Positions 11,901 to 21,923 of a stretch of DNA of 64,000 nt are shown here, one piece after another; position 1 is the stretch's first letter, and every line of letters starts with the position of its first letter. Where the stretch lies: NCBI GenBank assembly GCA_023014335.1, contig JAECYW010000017.1, positions 124,001 through 188,000 of the forward strand. Reading direction: 5' to 3'. Source of the DNA: Galerina marginata. Its lineage: Eukaryota; Basidiomycota; Agaricomycetes; Agaricales; Galerinaceae. The position numbers and the translations under genes were made by a program. Below the pieces are notes generated by a model, which worked only from the letters and a program-made list of their open reading frames with translations, ran no database searches and had not been told where the DNA came from.

Positions 11901-12086
11901 AAGTCGAACGCGTCCTTGCGTTCGATGGGGTCCTATTCGAAGTACAACCCACAAGGATACGTCGACCCAGCCTATTGGTCTGCGGACGGGCCTGATGGTA
12001 CCGGGCCAGTCCAACCCCAGAGCTCGATGCATGGGAGGGGACACTCGAGGCCACCGTCCGTGAATTCTGCCCTTTCTTATGTTTAA
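8914..12086 (+). CDS. 998-aa coiled-coil and proline-rich disordered protein
   Basis: Four exons: 8914-8963, 9019-11080, 11150-11371 and 11424-12086, with introns of 55, 69 and 52 nt in consistent phase. After a Ser-rich leader, residues about 100-220 form a long heptad-rich, charged coiled coil (E-V-M-R-L-R-E-I-L-K, then R-A-K-E-L-Q-R-A-N, then Q-R-D-E-A-E-A-D-A-A-R-A-R) ending in E-E-G-R-R-L-G-F-Q-A-G-F-E-H-A-R. The remaining about 750 residues are Pro/Ser/Gln rich and disordered, with a run of P-Q repeats near 10120-10180, polyproline patches and many S-P/T-P sites. This architecture (short coiled coil plus long disordered tail) suggests a scaffold or cytoskeletal/polarity adaptor, but I recognise no catalytic domain. 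It is convergent with the large BTB gene downstream. Confidence 0.75.
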
Positions 12087-12908
12087 ACCCCCGTGTTATC
12101 ACTGGAGCGACCATTTATGTATCTTTTATCGATTTATGACCTTTCTTGACATGTATCTTGAAATCGGAACTCGGAATTCTGATATCAATAGTAGTACTAG
12201 TAGAAGGACCTTTTGTACATTCTGTGTTTAGTTTACGAGATTGTTAAGAATATGAACTTATGTTGTTTTCTGCACAACCTTCCCGCCCATTGAAAGTATG
12301 ACCATGGATCCTATTCCAGGTGTACGGCAGGGTATATTTTATAGCCATGCGCGCCGGTGTCGGTGACTGTCATTGGGATTTTACACCAGAGCACCAGACA
12401 TTTTGGTCTCGCTTATCTCAGGCGCAACCTCTAAAAAAAATCCATATCGTAAGTCTAGCTCATGATAGGACCTACAGGTCTATTCGAGTTGGCCAGTGCC
12501 GACGCGGTGTGGGGAATTATCATACCGGTACCAAGCCACATCCTTTCCTGTTGTACAGCAAACAGCGAAGCTTCAAAGTTACAGCAGCCAAGATGACAAC
12601 TGTAGTTTTCTGTCTCTAAGTACCTAAGTAAAACACAAGAGAAAATGTGTAATTGTATCAAGATTGTATCACGATAAATTCTGGGAGAAGGTTGGTATAG
12701 TGGTGTTACAAGTATAGTACTGTACAGATTTACTTTGGAGCTTTGGGTGTATGTAGGAATAAATGTATGTAACCCGAAAAGAGGAGGAAAGCATAAGGTA
12801 CGGTCCAATATGGTACATCAATAAAGGAGATAGGGATAACATCCACAACAAAGACGAAGAACGAGCCGCGTGTACAAGATGAGGCAAGGAAGAAAATTCT
12901 GCGACAAT
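12087..12908. other. Convergent intergenic region (two 3' UTRs)
   Basis: About 820 nt between convergent genes. The right part is AT-rich (12640-12800). No gene was recognised. Confidence 0.5.
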
Positions 12909-15900
12909 TTACCAAGTCGGAGGACCGAAGGCACATCCGTCCACGAATCCAAATTTGTCCTTCACCAGCTCCATGATTTTATCGTCATCGCCGCAATTGC
13001 ACGTCATGCCGAGGATAGCATGTTGAACCTCCCAAATTTTGATAACAGTGGCTAAATCCAGGTCCTCGGCCTCGTCCAACGCTAACGGAGCGCGCCTTGC
13101 ACAGAGCTCCGTGTAAGCAGGGATGAGCCAGTCATGGTCAAGGATACCATGCTTCCGCGCGATAGCAATCTTCTCCACGGCAGTGGTGATAGGGCCCAAT
13201 TTCTGTATGGCGAGTGCCTTCACTTGCGTCATGTCCCATTTATTACCGAGCTCGAGAATGGACGTCCATCCTGTGACGGTGGTGATGTCGGGTTTCGTGA
13301 GATCCCTGTGGACGACAAAAAATTGTTAGAAGAGAGCTTCAAGAGAAATCATTACATGAACTGACGATGGATAAAATATGGACAATAGTCGCTCGAACTC
13401 GACCTTTTTCACATTGGGCAGGAAAATGTGGTTGGTTGGGGAGTACAAATATGATAGCAGCATTTTACTGAGATGGCTGGAATGGCGCTCGAAGAAGTGA
13501 CGATGAACCCTGTACAGGCAGTTCTCCACCTGAGAACAAGTAAAAAAATTAGTGTCACCAGCCAGATCTTGACTGAGAAACGAGTACGCACCCGGAAGAC
13601 AACATTAGCATCCGCGAACCAGTACTTCTTGCTGGTTGGATAACAGCTTGGACTATCCAAGGGCGGAGGCACCGGAGGTGCAGATGCGGAAACCGGAGGA
13701 ATAACCGGCGCAGGGGTCTGGTACACATAATTGAAGTTCGAGTTGGGTGGGGGCTGCGGCGTGCCCTGGTATTGCGGGATTACTGGAGGGGGATAGAAAG
13801 GCCGGTAATTCGGTGTCGGAGGCAGTGGCGCGAACCTCAAACGACGCGGACCAGGCCACGTCGGTTGCGGTGGCGGTTGCGGTGGCGGCGGAGCATACAA
13901 CTTCTGATCCCTGGGCAGCGTCGAACCCGTATATTGAGGATTGGGTGCGGAGCTGTAGTATGGGTTATAGTACGGTTTTGGAAGATCGCCGACTGGCCTA
14001 CTAGCCGAGGAATATGGGTTGGGCAAGGACCTCTTGCTCTGATATGGCATGTCGACGGCAGGAGTTTGGCCTGCTTGACGAAGTCCCCAGGCCTGGTGTA
14101 GATCAGAAAAATCGTCATCCGTGGAGACAGGAGATGGACATGGCCAGTCAACAGTTGGTGATGCAGGCGGGACAAAGGAACCCCAGCCAGGTCCTTGAAA
14201 TTTGGAACGGACGTTGGTATCCCAAGCAGGAGCTGGGGGTTCAGACCGACCCCAAGGACCCCATGTTTGTTGTTGAGGTGCCCAATCACATGCTTGACCA
14301 CTGGCTCCCCAGCCCGATGGAAAGGCTGACGCGTAGTAATCCGTCCTCTGCTCGGGAGTCCTACCAAATTCTGTCCGAAGAGTGAACTGCGGGGTAACAT
14401 CAGGCTTCGGTACAGGCGGCAACGGCGGCCTTGACCTGGATGTGGACGTTCCGTTGGTCGCAGAGGCTTGTTGAGCCTTGACCGAATCCACTAACCACGA
14501 AGGAATATTTGGAATCGAAGCATCAGAAAGTTCATTGGGGCTAGCCGGATCAACAAGAGGTTGCGGAGAAGGCTGCCAGCCTGAAGAAGCCGCCGCTGAT
14601 TCCCTTTGTTTAGCCCGAACTTTCAACCACGCGCGGATGCTTGGAAGATCCCTGGTGGTACTCGCGTCCTGGGGGTTCGCGTAGTTCGTGAGGAGATCTG
14701 GACTACGGTCATCACGACGCGGAAATTCGGGAGAGTATGGAGGAACTATGGGACTTCCCAAGTCTACGTTGAGACGCGGAAATTCGGGCGAGGAAGTCAC
14801 GTTCCGACGAAAGCCTCTCCCAGTGTCCAAGGGGTACGGCGAATGGACCCTGGGCACCGGCGGCAGTGGGCTGTTCGACCTAGACGTATAAGGAGAAGGC
14901 GATTCTGCTGGTGCTAAAGGAAAGTGAGGATCCAACGGAGAGCGAATCTCCTGCTCGCTCTGGCTAGGGCTTGATGACGGAGAGGGTGGGCCAAATAGAC
15001 CTGAAGAACGAGGCGAGAACAAGCTTTGGAAGTGTCCGATGAAAGGACTCCTGTGGTTCGTCGAACGAGTGAGCAGGTCATCCGTTCTGGGAATGGGAGT
15101 AGAAATCAAGCTGTTGCGAGGCGGGTCGTCTGCCTCAGACTCAGTATCGCTATTCCCATTGCTGCCGTTAGTTCTGGTAGCATGGATAGGACGACCATCA
15201 CAAAATGAACTTTGAGAGTTCTGAGAAGGCGATTGCGGCTGCGTGAAGTAGCTAAGAGCAGAATGAGCGCTCTCCGGCCTGGGAGGAACCTCCACTGGAG
15301 TGACTGGCGCCCGAGGCGCTGCTTCTTCCGCAGACAAGGCCTTGCGTTGGAAGTACTCGGCGATAGAAATGGTCTCGGGTTCGTTTTCTTCCTTAATCGG
15401 GAATGTAGGTCCGGGGGCCTCGGAGGACATGGTGACCGGGGTGATGAACAGAGACGAGGACGCCAACGGGGTCTGAAGAGCAGTCGCAGGCGTTTCTGTG
15501 ATGGTGGGAGTTGTCATGGCGGTTGACGGTGCAGTGGACCGAGCTTCGACGACGGTGCTCGTCGTGGAGGTGTCTTGGCTGGCGTCATTGGACTGGTGCG
15601 GGGATTCGCCACTCGAGCCCCTGTCTTTCGGGGGATCGGCTGGAATGCCCAGCTTCGCGTAGGCGTCGAGCCAGAAGGAGTCTTCGAGTGCCTTGGCCAT
15701 ATCGTCCAATACGTTGCCTCGGGAATCGGTGGGGATGACAATGGAATCATCAATCGCTGTGGGGCTCGCGCTGTCAAAGGGGATGGGCGCTGGTGGCATC
15801 AAGCCATCGAACAAAGGCGTCCAATGTTCCTGCGCACTTTCCCATTGCGAAAGGAAAGGATCGTCTTGGTCCGAAGGTGACATGTTCGGTCTCTCCTCTG

Positions 15901-16156
15901 CCAGCGGCAACGAACACTCCACTGGGCTCGGTTCAGACAGCGCTGGCGATTGCGGGGCTGTTAAGGTGGAGGGCGAAGAGACTTGCAAAAACTCGCCGTC
16001 AGAGTTCGAGTTCCATTCTAGAACGGACGCAGAACCCGTGCTGGATGTCGGAGAGCTGGTAAGGCTTTCAACGGGGACCAATGTGTGATTTGGCGTCGAC
16101 TGCATGAAGCTCAAGCTGAGCCTGCTATTGTTCTTCACGGTTGTGGGCCAATCCAT
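12909..16156 (-). CDS. Large disordered protein with C-terminal BTB/POZ domain
   Basis: Three exons in minus order: 16156-13592, 13529-13366 and 13305-12909 (1041 aa), with introns of 62 and 60 nt. Residues 1 to about 845 are Ser/Pro/Thr rich with polyproline runs and acidic patches (D-S-D-G-E-F, D-T-E-S-E-A-D-D). They carry many P-P-x-P motifs and show no folded domain. The C-terminal about 190 aa form a BTB fold: F-A-D-A-N-V-V-F-R-V-E-N-C-L-Y-R-V-H-R-H-F-F, then S-K-M-L-L, then E-F-E-R-L-L-S-I-F-Y-P-S-D, then T-G-W-T-S-I-L-E-L-G-N-K-W-D. The second intron has a GTCAGT donor that restores the family F-Y-P-S-D motif exactly. A TATAAG lies about 120 nt upstream of the start on the minus strand. 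The fusion suggests an oligomerising scaffold or transcription-associated factor; function unknown. Confidence 0.8.
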
Positions 16157-16529
16157 GACGAAGGTTATCTCCTCGAATGTACAGCAGGCTGTGGACAGCT
16201 AGGACGGAGAATATTGTCGACAATCTCGTCCTCAGGATGAATGTAGAGTCAAGGGGGCTTTTGTTGGGATGATGGTCCTTATAAAGCGGTTGAGCGCCTT
16301 TTCATGGGAAATTGATGTCCGTTACCGGGAAATGGGCCTCGATCGGGGAACTCCCGGAAGACAGCAGGAATGTATATAAAAAGAAGGTTGCAAAATGGCA
16401 AACAAACGACGATATAACTATTCTAGCACAGCAGTGTACATGATGTACATTAGGTACCAATCTACCGAGCCCTGGAATCTTTCCTGGAGTAACTAATACC
16501 CAAGCGATGCAGGATCCGGTCGATTTACC
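16157..16529. other. Intergenic spacer between minus-strand genes
   Basis: About 370 nt. It contains the minus-strand TATAAG (complement of 16278-16283) of the large BTB gene and a second AT-rich TATATAAA (16372-16379). No gene was seen. Confidence 0.5.
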
Positions 16530-18112
16530 TCAAGGTCGAGCGAGTACGTCGGCTGAGCCTCCATGACCTCCAAGGTACATCAAAGCGTGCATGTCAATGA
16601 GGCGATTTATGAGTCCTGAATCGACGGTGCATCTTCGCATCTTCGCACGCTGTGAATCGACATGCGTCAGAATGGAACGACTCGACGAGACCGAGTATGA
16701 AATAATTGTACTCACTAAAGCAAAACCAACGCCACGATAGATAAACCCATAAAGGTCCTTGAATTCAGAGTGGGCTTTATCAATGACCTTGGAGGCGTTT
16801 GTTGGATCTTTCGTCCTGCCCAAATATTCTATCGTGGCTCGCTTAATGGCCTACACGTATTGAAGGTGGATGCCATCAATATAAATAGAATCATAAGCGA
16901 TACAGCAGGGCTTACGTTCTTATTGACCTTCTCCAAAGCACCCTCGTCTAGATTGTCGTCAGCCTTCTGCTTCCCTTTTACGCTCTTTGCCGCGGCAACC
17001 TGAACGCGTTGGACCTCCGACACGTCCCCAAACACGTCTTTCTCCCCCTCTTTCCCTTTGCCGTTCGCTTTCTGCTTCGGCAGCTCAGGCACTTTGAACA
17101 CCCTGTCTCCCTCAGGATCAACAGCACCCAACCGCACCCCACTCCCTAAATCGGCAAGAATGCCGTTTCCATTGGGTAATTTCTGCTTCTTGAAGGCCCC
17201 AACACCAATATTTCCACCACTCGCCATGCGCTTGAGTTCCCTGCCTGCCACACCGCCGCCCAAGCTGCCAGTTCTCTTTAGGTCTCGAATAAAAAAGGCA
17301 GGAGGTTTCCGTGGTATAGGATCGTCTGGCCTTGGACCGCGTTTCTGGACAGATGGCATAGCTGGTCGCTGGGTTATTCTGCCCACGCAGAGCCGGATGG
17401 TCCGTCTGTCTTCCGAGGATGGGACGACCTGGGCGAACACGACGATTTCCGTTGTTTCAGGTCCATCTGAAGCGGTAGTTGTCAGGTGGTTCTGTCAGAG
17501 TAAAATACTTCCAGGAAAAACATACTACTGTCTCCAAGAGCGACCTTGATCCCCATTTCCGATCTCTCCGCCCTTACATCTTTAGACGTGGACGCAGCAG
17601 AGAAGGGCTTGAGGCAAAACAGATTCTCAAAATAAATCTGGGACAAAACCGCAGACGGGTGTATGTCCCTAAGGAATTATCAAAAACAAATATATGTTCA
17701 TGTGGCAAGGAACTCACATCTCCACACCCCCACTTTCATCCATGTAAATATCTCGTAAATTGACGTTCCCCATAAACCGAAGCGTGGGCCGTCCACGCAT
17801 ACTCTCCAAAGCCAAAGCGAGAGGGTTCTCAAGTAAATGAAATGTGCTTTGCTTCGAAGGTGAGTCCAACCGAGCCGCAAAAGTCAATCCATCCAGAAGA
17901 AGCAACGAGTCTGGCAGTGACAAAGCCCCTCTATACAGCAGGCGATAAGACGGTAGCACATTGGAGATCCCAGTTCCATGAGACGTAGGAGTCTTTGTGG
18001 TCTGCTGTTCCGTGACATTTCCTTGTCGTGGTGGGGTCGGCGCGGTGATGGGCACCGGAGACATAGATGCGATATTGGTGGTACCTGAGCTCTCCAAGAC
18101 CGTGGCAGACAT
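16530..18112 (-). CDS. Sld7-like DNA replication initiation factor
   Basis: Five exons in minus order: 18112-17718, 17668-17529, 17466-16916, 16850-16716 and 16649-16530 (446 aa). Every join is phase-consistent. The N-terminal region has a beta-rich domain (S-Y-R-L-L-Y-R-G-A-L-S-L-P-D-S, then M-D-I-H-P-S-A-V-L-S-Q-I-Y-F-E-N-L-F, then E-T-T-E-I-V-V-F-A-Q). A basic/disordered middle contains R-P-D-D-P-I-P-R-K-P-P. The C-terminal helical unit reads A-I-K-R-A-T-I-E-Y-L-G-R, then E-F-K-D-L-Y-G-F-I-Y-R-G-V-G-F-A-L. This matches my recollection of the fungal Sld7 C-terminal domain; Sld7 partners Sld3 in loading Cdc45 at origins. A homology search is needed to confirm the name. The last intron is 66 nt with no stop, so its retention would only insert 22 residues. 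The third intron's split codon (Asn) gives a continuous G-D-N-G-P-E-T-T-E motif. Confidence 0.65.
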
Positions 18113-19421
18113 CGACAGGTGCTAGTCGTCGTTCTTCGTGTTGGTGGTCGTGGACATTGTTCATGATATTCGCAAGACGCGTTATTGATTGTTGTTAGTC
18201 ACCACCCCGCGTTTAATTTCGCACGGGAACCTAGTACTCCAATTTCTTGAATAATTCTCCTTCTACATCTTGTGTTCTATATATCCTTCCTTTACAGTCA
18301 AAACTATGCAGGAATCCTCAGCTTTGCGCAAGGTTTCCCGCCCACATCGCCCTACGAGATTCCAGCCGGATTTGTTCAAATTTTAAAGTCTCTGTGACGG
18401 CTTAAGATTGGATTAACTTTCCCCGAGGGGCCTTTGGAAAAAGTCGAATTCTTGTTCTGCCCAACCACTGCCTGGCACCAGTCGTGTCTCGTCTCGATGT
18501 TCTTGTCAATGCCTACCAATGAACTGAAGCAGTCCATCACCCGCGTTTCCTGTTACCAGCTTGAAGTAGTTACTATCGGCTCTGCTATTATTTCAGCACT
18601 GCCTCTTTCTTATAAGCTTCCCTCCGTCCTTCCTCTCCGAACATCAACCAGGCGAATCCTGACTTTGTAGGGGATCGTGAGCTATCGACTACACCGTTGA
18701 AGGTGCGCATGCGTCTTATTCTGCCTCATGGGATTCCTGCATCATTGAAAAAAAGTGGAATGCTTTCTGGAACAGTGTCAGCGTTTTTTTTGCACGAGGG
18801 TTACTGTAAAATATACCTCGGGTTGACTGACATACGGAATAGAGGATCATTTCTAGGCTTCAAGCTTTCTGGCGCTAAGTCCACTACACGTCGGCACGCA
18901 GTGCAAGGAAAATTGGTGTGCAGAAAAGTTTGCTGGCCTAGGTGGGTCGCTCACCGCTGAAATTTGAAACTTATCGCGGTGAAATGCCAAGGAGAAAACA
19001 ATTGCTTCCTTGAATCTCGTCCGATCCTGATCGATCTCATTGTGGAAGCAATTGTACTGGTGTTCCAATGCCAAGAGTCCCAAGACTCTGCTTTAACTTT
19101 AACTTCAAGTTAAGGCTGCTTCAGTTGTATATTTTTCCATTTGAATTAGAAACTGAGAAGATACCTAATTGAAGAGTCAAAGATGATGTAGTAAAAAGAC
19201 ATTTAATATATCTCACCGTACTCTTTGCTTTTACTCGACAGGACATACAAGAACGGGAAGTAAAAGCGCACACAGAAAGTTTCTGTTCAAAGTCATTCAA
19301 TTTGGTGATAAAAGCACTTCGAAAATACAACAGTTCCAAGGTGACTAGTAGGCATACATAGGTATCATCTACACACAATAAGTAAGTACAACCCACGTAC
19401 AAAATTTAAGTTAGCACACCT
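18113..19421. other. Intergenic, no gene recognised
   Basis: About 1.3 kb between two minus-strand genes. It should hold the Sld7-like gene promoter and the 3' UTR of the J-domain gene. Open frames here (for example 18434-18670 and 18697-18960 plus) lack domains and splice support. Confidence 0.45.
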
Positions 19422-21160
19422 TCAAAACTCCCCAGCTCCAACCCCAAAAGAAGTCCTCCTCACAGGCGAATGTGGCTTAGTCGGGCTCGAGCTCCCATCC
19501 CCATCCCCCTTTTCTCGCCTGCCCATCCGAGGCGTCGACGGCGTCCGGCTTAGCTTATGCGGGCTTCCAGGCCTCGACGAAGACGAAGGCGCAGCAACAG
19601 GAACAGCAGCGGGTACATCATCCACAAACGCAACCTCCTCTTCGCCAGCATCTTTCTCCCAAAAGTTCTTCGTGCGGGGCGTTATAGGAGTCGTAGTCGT
19701 CGTAGAAGAACTTGTACCGCTATCCACATTACCCGTCGTAGTCGTCGAGCCACCCGATGGGTGAGCGATCAGCGTCTCGCGCGCCTTGCGCAGTGCCGCG
19801 TCCCAGGCAGAGGCGATGGGGCCGGCGGTCTGGTTCTTGATGTTCGCTTCTATGACGAGGCGGCGCATCTCCGGCGTCAGTTTCTCGAGGGCTTCGGTCG
19901 CTTGTGCAGGCGAAAGGGGGTACATCCGCGCTAGGGTTGGGTCGTGGTAGGGCTGCGTGGGTGATGGTGATGATGACGGTGAGATGGAGTGCAAGATTGT
20001 GTGAAGAATTACTGAAGCTTTAAAAACAAAAAAAACAGATTAGTTAGGTTTCTTTTTTTTTAGCAGAACAGTTGCCTACCTTCACGATCGGCAATTGCTA
20101 GAGTCCCGTAAATCCTTTCCCAAATTGCACGTTCCACAGCATCCAGTTGCTTGGAATCCGGATTGCCATCCTGGCTGAGGAGGAGAATAAATTGAGGGAC
20201 GACCCGGCTCAGAGCCACGCTGAGGAACATGAATAACTGGTGAAGGAAGAGGATGTGTTGGTACGGGATACGGTTAGGAAAAATTGTTTGAAGGAATGAA
20301 GTCGTTGGGAAGATTGAAGACAGCGATAATGCGTCTGTGGGCGATGGTACAGAGAATGAAGGCAGGAAGGAAAAGAACGAGGAGGTCGGTGGGGTTAAGT
20401 TTGAGGATGCGGCGGGGAATGGAGAGAGGATGAACGATAGCTCTCCAGCGAACAGAGCAGCAAACAGTACGTAACGCCACTGCAGATAGAATATGAATTT
20501 TAAGAAGAAGGATATGATATCAGACGTACAAAGGAAACAGCACTAGGACGGCCAATGGCAGACCAGAAAAGCAGAGCAATGCCCGCGACGATATGGTAGC
20601 CTGAGGAAACCATAAGACCTTGCCGCAAAAAATCACGCGTCGTCTTGCAGTGCTGACGCCAACCCACAACATCAGGTCCGAAGCTATTAAAAATCCATTG
20701 AGCAAACGCGTTTAACAAGCCAAAAAAAATATCCAACATACCGATCATAAGCAAACCGCACCACAGGATCTTTGAGTGCTTCAAAAGCATCCCTGACATA
20801 CATGAACATCTCCTCACCCTCTCTACCAACACCCGGTCGGTCAGGATGGTATCTCTTTGCAAAAGCCCTGAAAGCAAGCTTTAACCCGTTCTCATCCACC
20901 GTCGGAGGTACGTCAAGAATCTGGTAAAAGTTGGGTGGCATTGCGCGTGCAGATTGTACGAGGGTGTAGGTGAGGTAGGTGAATATGACAACAGCGAACG
21001 TCACCGCATAGTGTTTCCTATGCTGCAGGCTTCCGGGTTGTGGTACGGCGACGATACGGATGGGTGATTTGTGGTAGATGAAGTTTAGCAAATGCTTGGT
21101 GGCGAAGTCGGGAACGAAAGTCCATCCGAAAAGAGAGACAAGGAGGTTGGTTGATCCCAT
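19422..21160 (-). CDS. Membrane-anchored DnaJ (J-domain) protein
   Basis: Four exons in minus order: 21160-20742, 20683-20530, 20479-20080 and 20017-19422 (522 aa), with introns of 58, 50 and 62 nt. An N-terminal hydrophobic segment (about 50-70) precedes a J domain at about residues 76-143. It contains N-F-Y-Q-I-L-D-V, A-F-R-A-F-A-K-R-Y-H-P-D-R-P with the essential HPD, and D-A-F-E-A-L-K-D-P, ending F-A-Y-D-R-F-G. Intron 1 splits the final Arg codon. Further hydrophobic helices follow (G-Y-H-I-V-A-G-I-A-L-L-F-W-S, then W-R-Y-V-L-F-A-A-L-F, then I-L-F-L-H-Q-L-F-M-F-L-S). The C-terminal about 190 residues are Ser/Thr/Pro rich and probably cytosolic. J proteins stimulate Hsp70 ATPase. The layout suggests an ER or mitochondrial membrane co-chaperone, but the compartment is inferred. 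Confidence 0.85.
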
Positions 21161-21923
21161 GGCCTCCGATGGCTAGGTTAAGCAAGGATTGAATACTTTT
21201 ATCTGAAGGAGCCCAGTAAATTAGCCGTTATTCTGCGCAACTGTTGAAAGTACAGCACTTACGGAGTCCGAGAGAGAGATACAGTAAGCGACAAGAGCGC
21301 GGGCTGAGCTCAAAGCCCTCCAACGTCCCTCTCGGATGTTAAATGGATCGAAGAGAGTTCCACGTATACGACAGTAATTCCACTTGTCAGTCCGAAGACT
21401 AAGAGCCACATTCTTGTTGAACCGGCACGTCATTTGCGCGTGGGAAATACTCTAGCCGCCCAATCAAGTTGCAGCAGTGCAATGGCACGGCCTCGTAGGG
21501 GAAATTATACTCTTTTGAATACAGGTTGCGACACACGGAATCTAAACTATAGCTTGCATTACTGTAAAGTACAGGTGGTAAACGCTAGCGACAGAATAAA
21601 TGCCAAAGAAATAGAAGCGGCGTCAATGTGGACCACCAATGCATAACCATCTAAAGTGTGAAATATATTCCAATGTAGGTTAGGTGATAAAGTATGGTAC
21701 ATGTGCCTGTCTATGCAAGAAAGAGATGTCAGATATACGCATGTAGAGAGAAAGGGTCGGGATACAGCCAGTTGCTCCTCCGCTCCGATTCCAAATAATC
21801 AAGATGTTCTCTCCAAAAAATACTCCGCTTCATGACAATCTACTTCGTCTTAAACCTAGAGAGGAGATATTCGCGAGTCGTTAATTCATCGTGATCACAG
21901 GCGGGTGTCGAAGTCGTGCAGTT
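21161..21923. other. Intergenic spacer
   Basis: About 760 nt between two minus-strand genes: promoter of the J-domain gene and 3' UTR of the sulfate permease. No gene was seen. Confidence 0.5.

Noticed and set aside
17492..17577. Alternative 86-nt intron in the Sld7-like gene
   Set aside because: Also in frame, but the 62-nt intron 17467-17528 keeps a conserved-looking V-A-L-G-D-N-G-P-E-T-T-E-I stretch and has a typical length.
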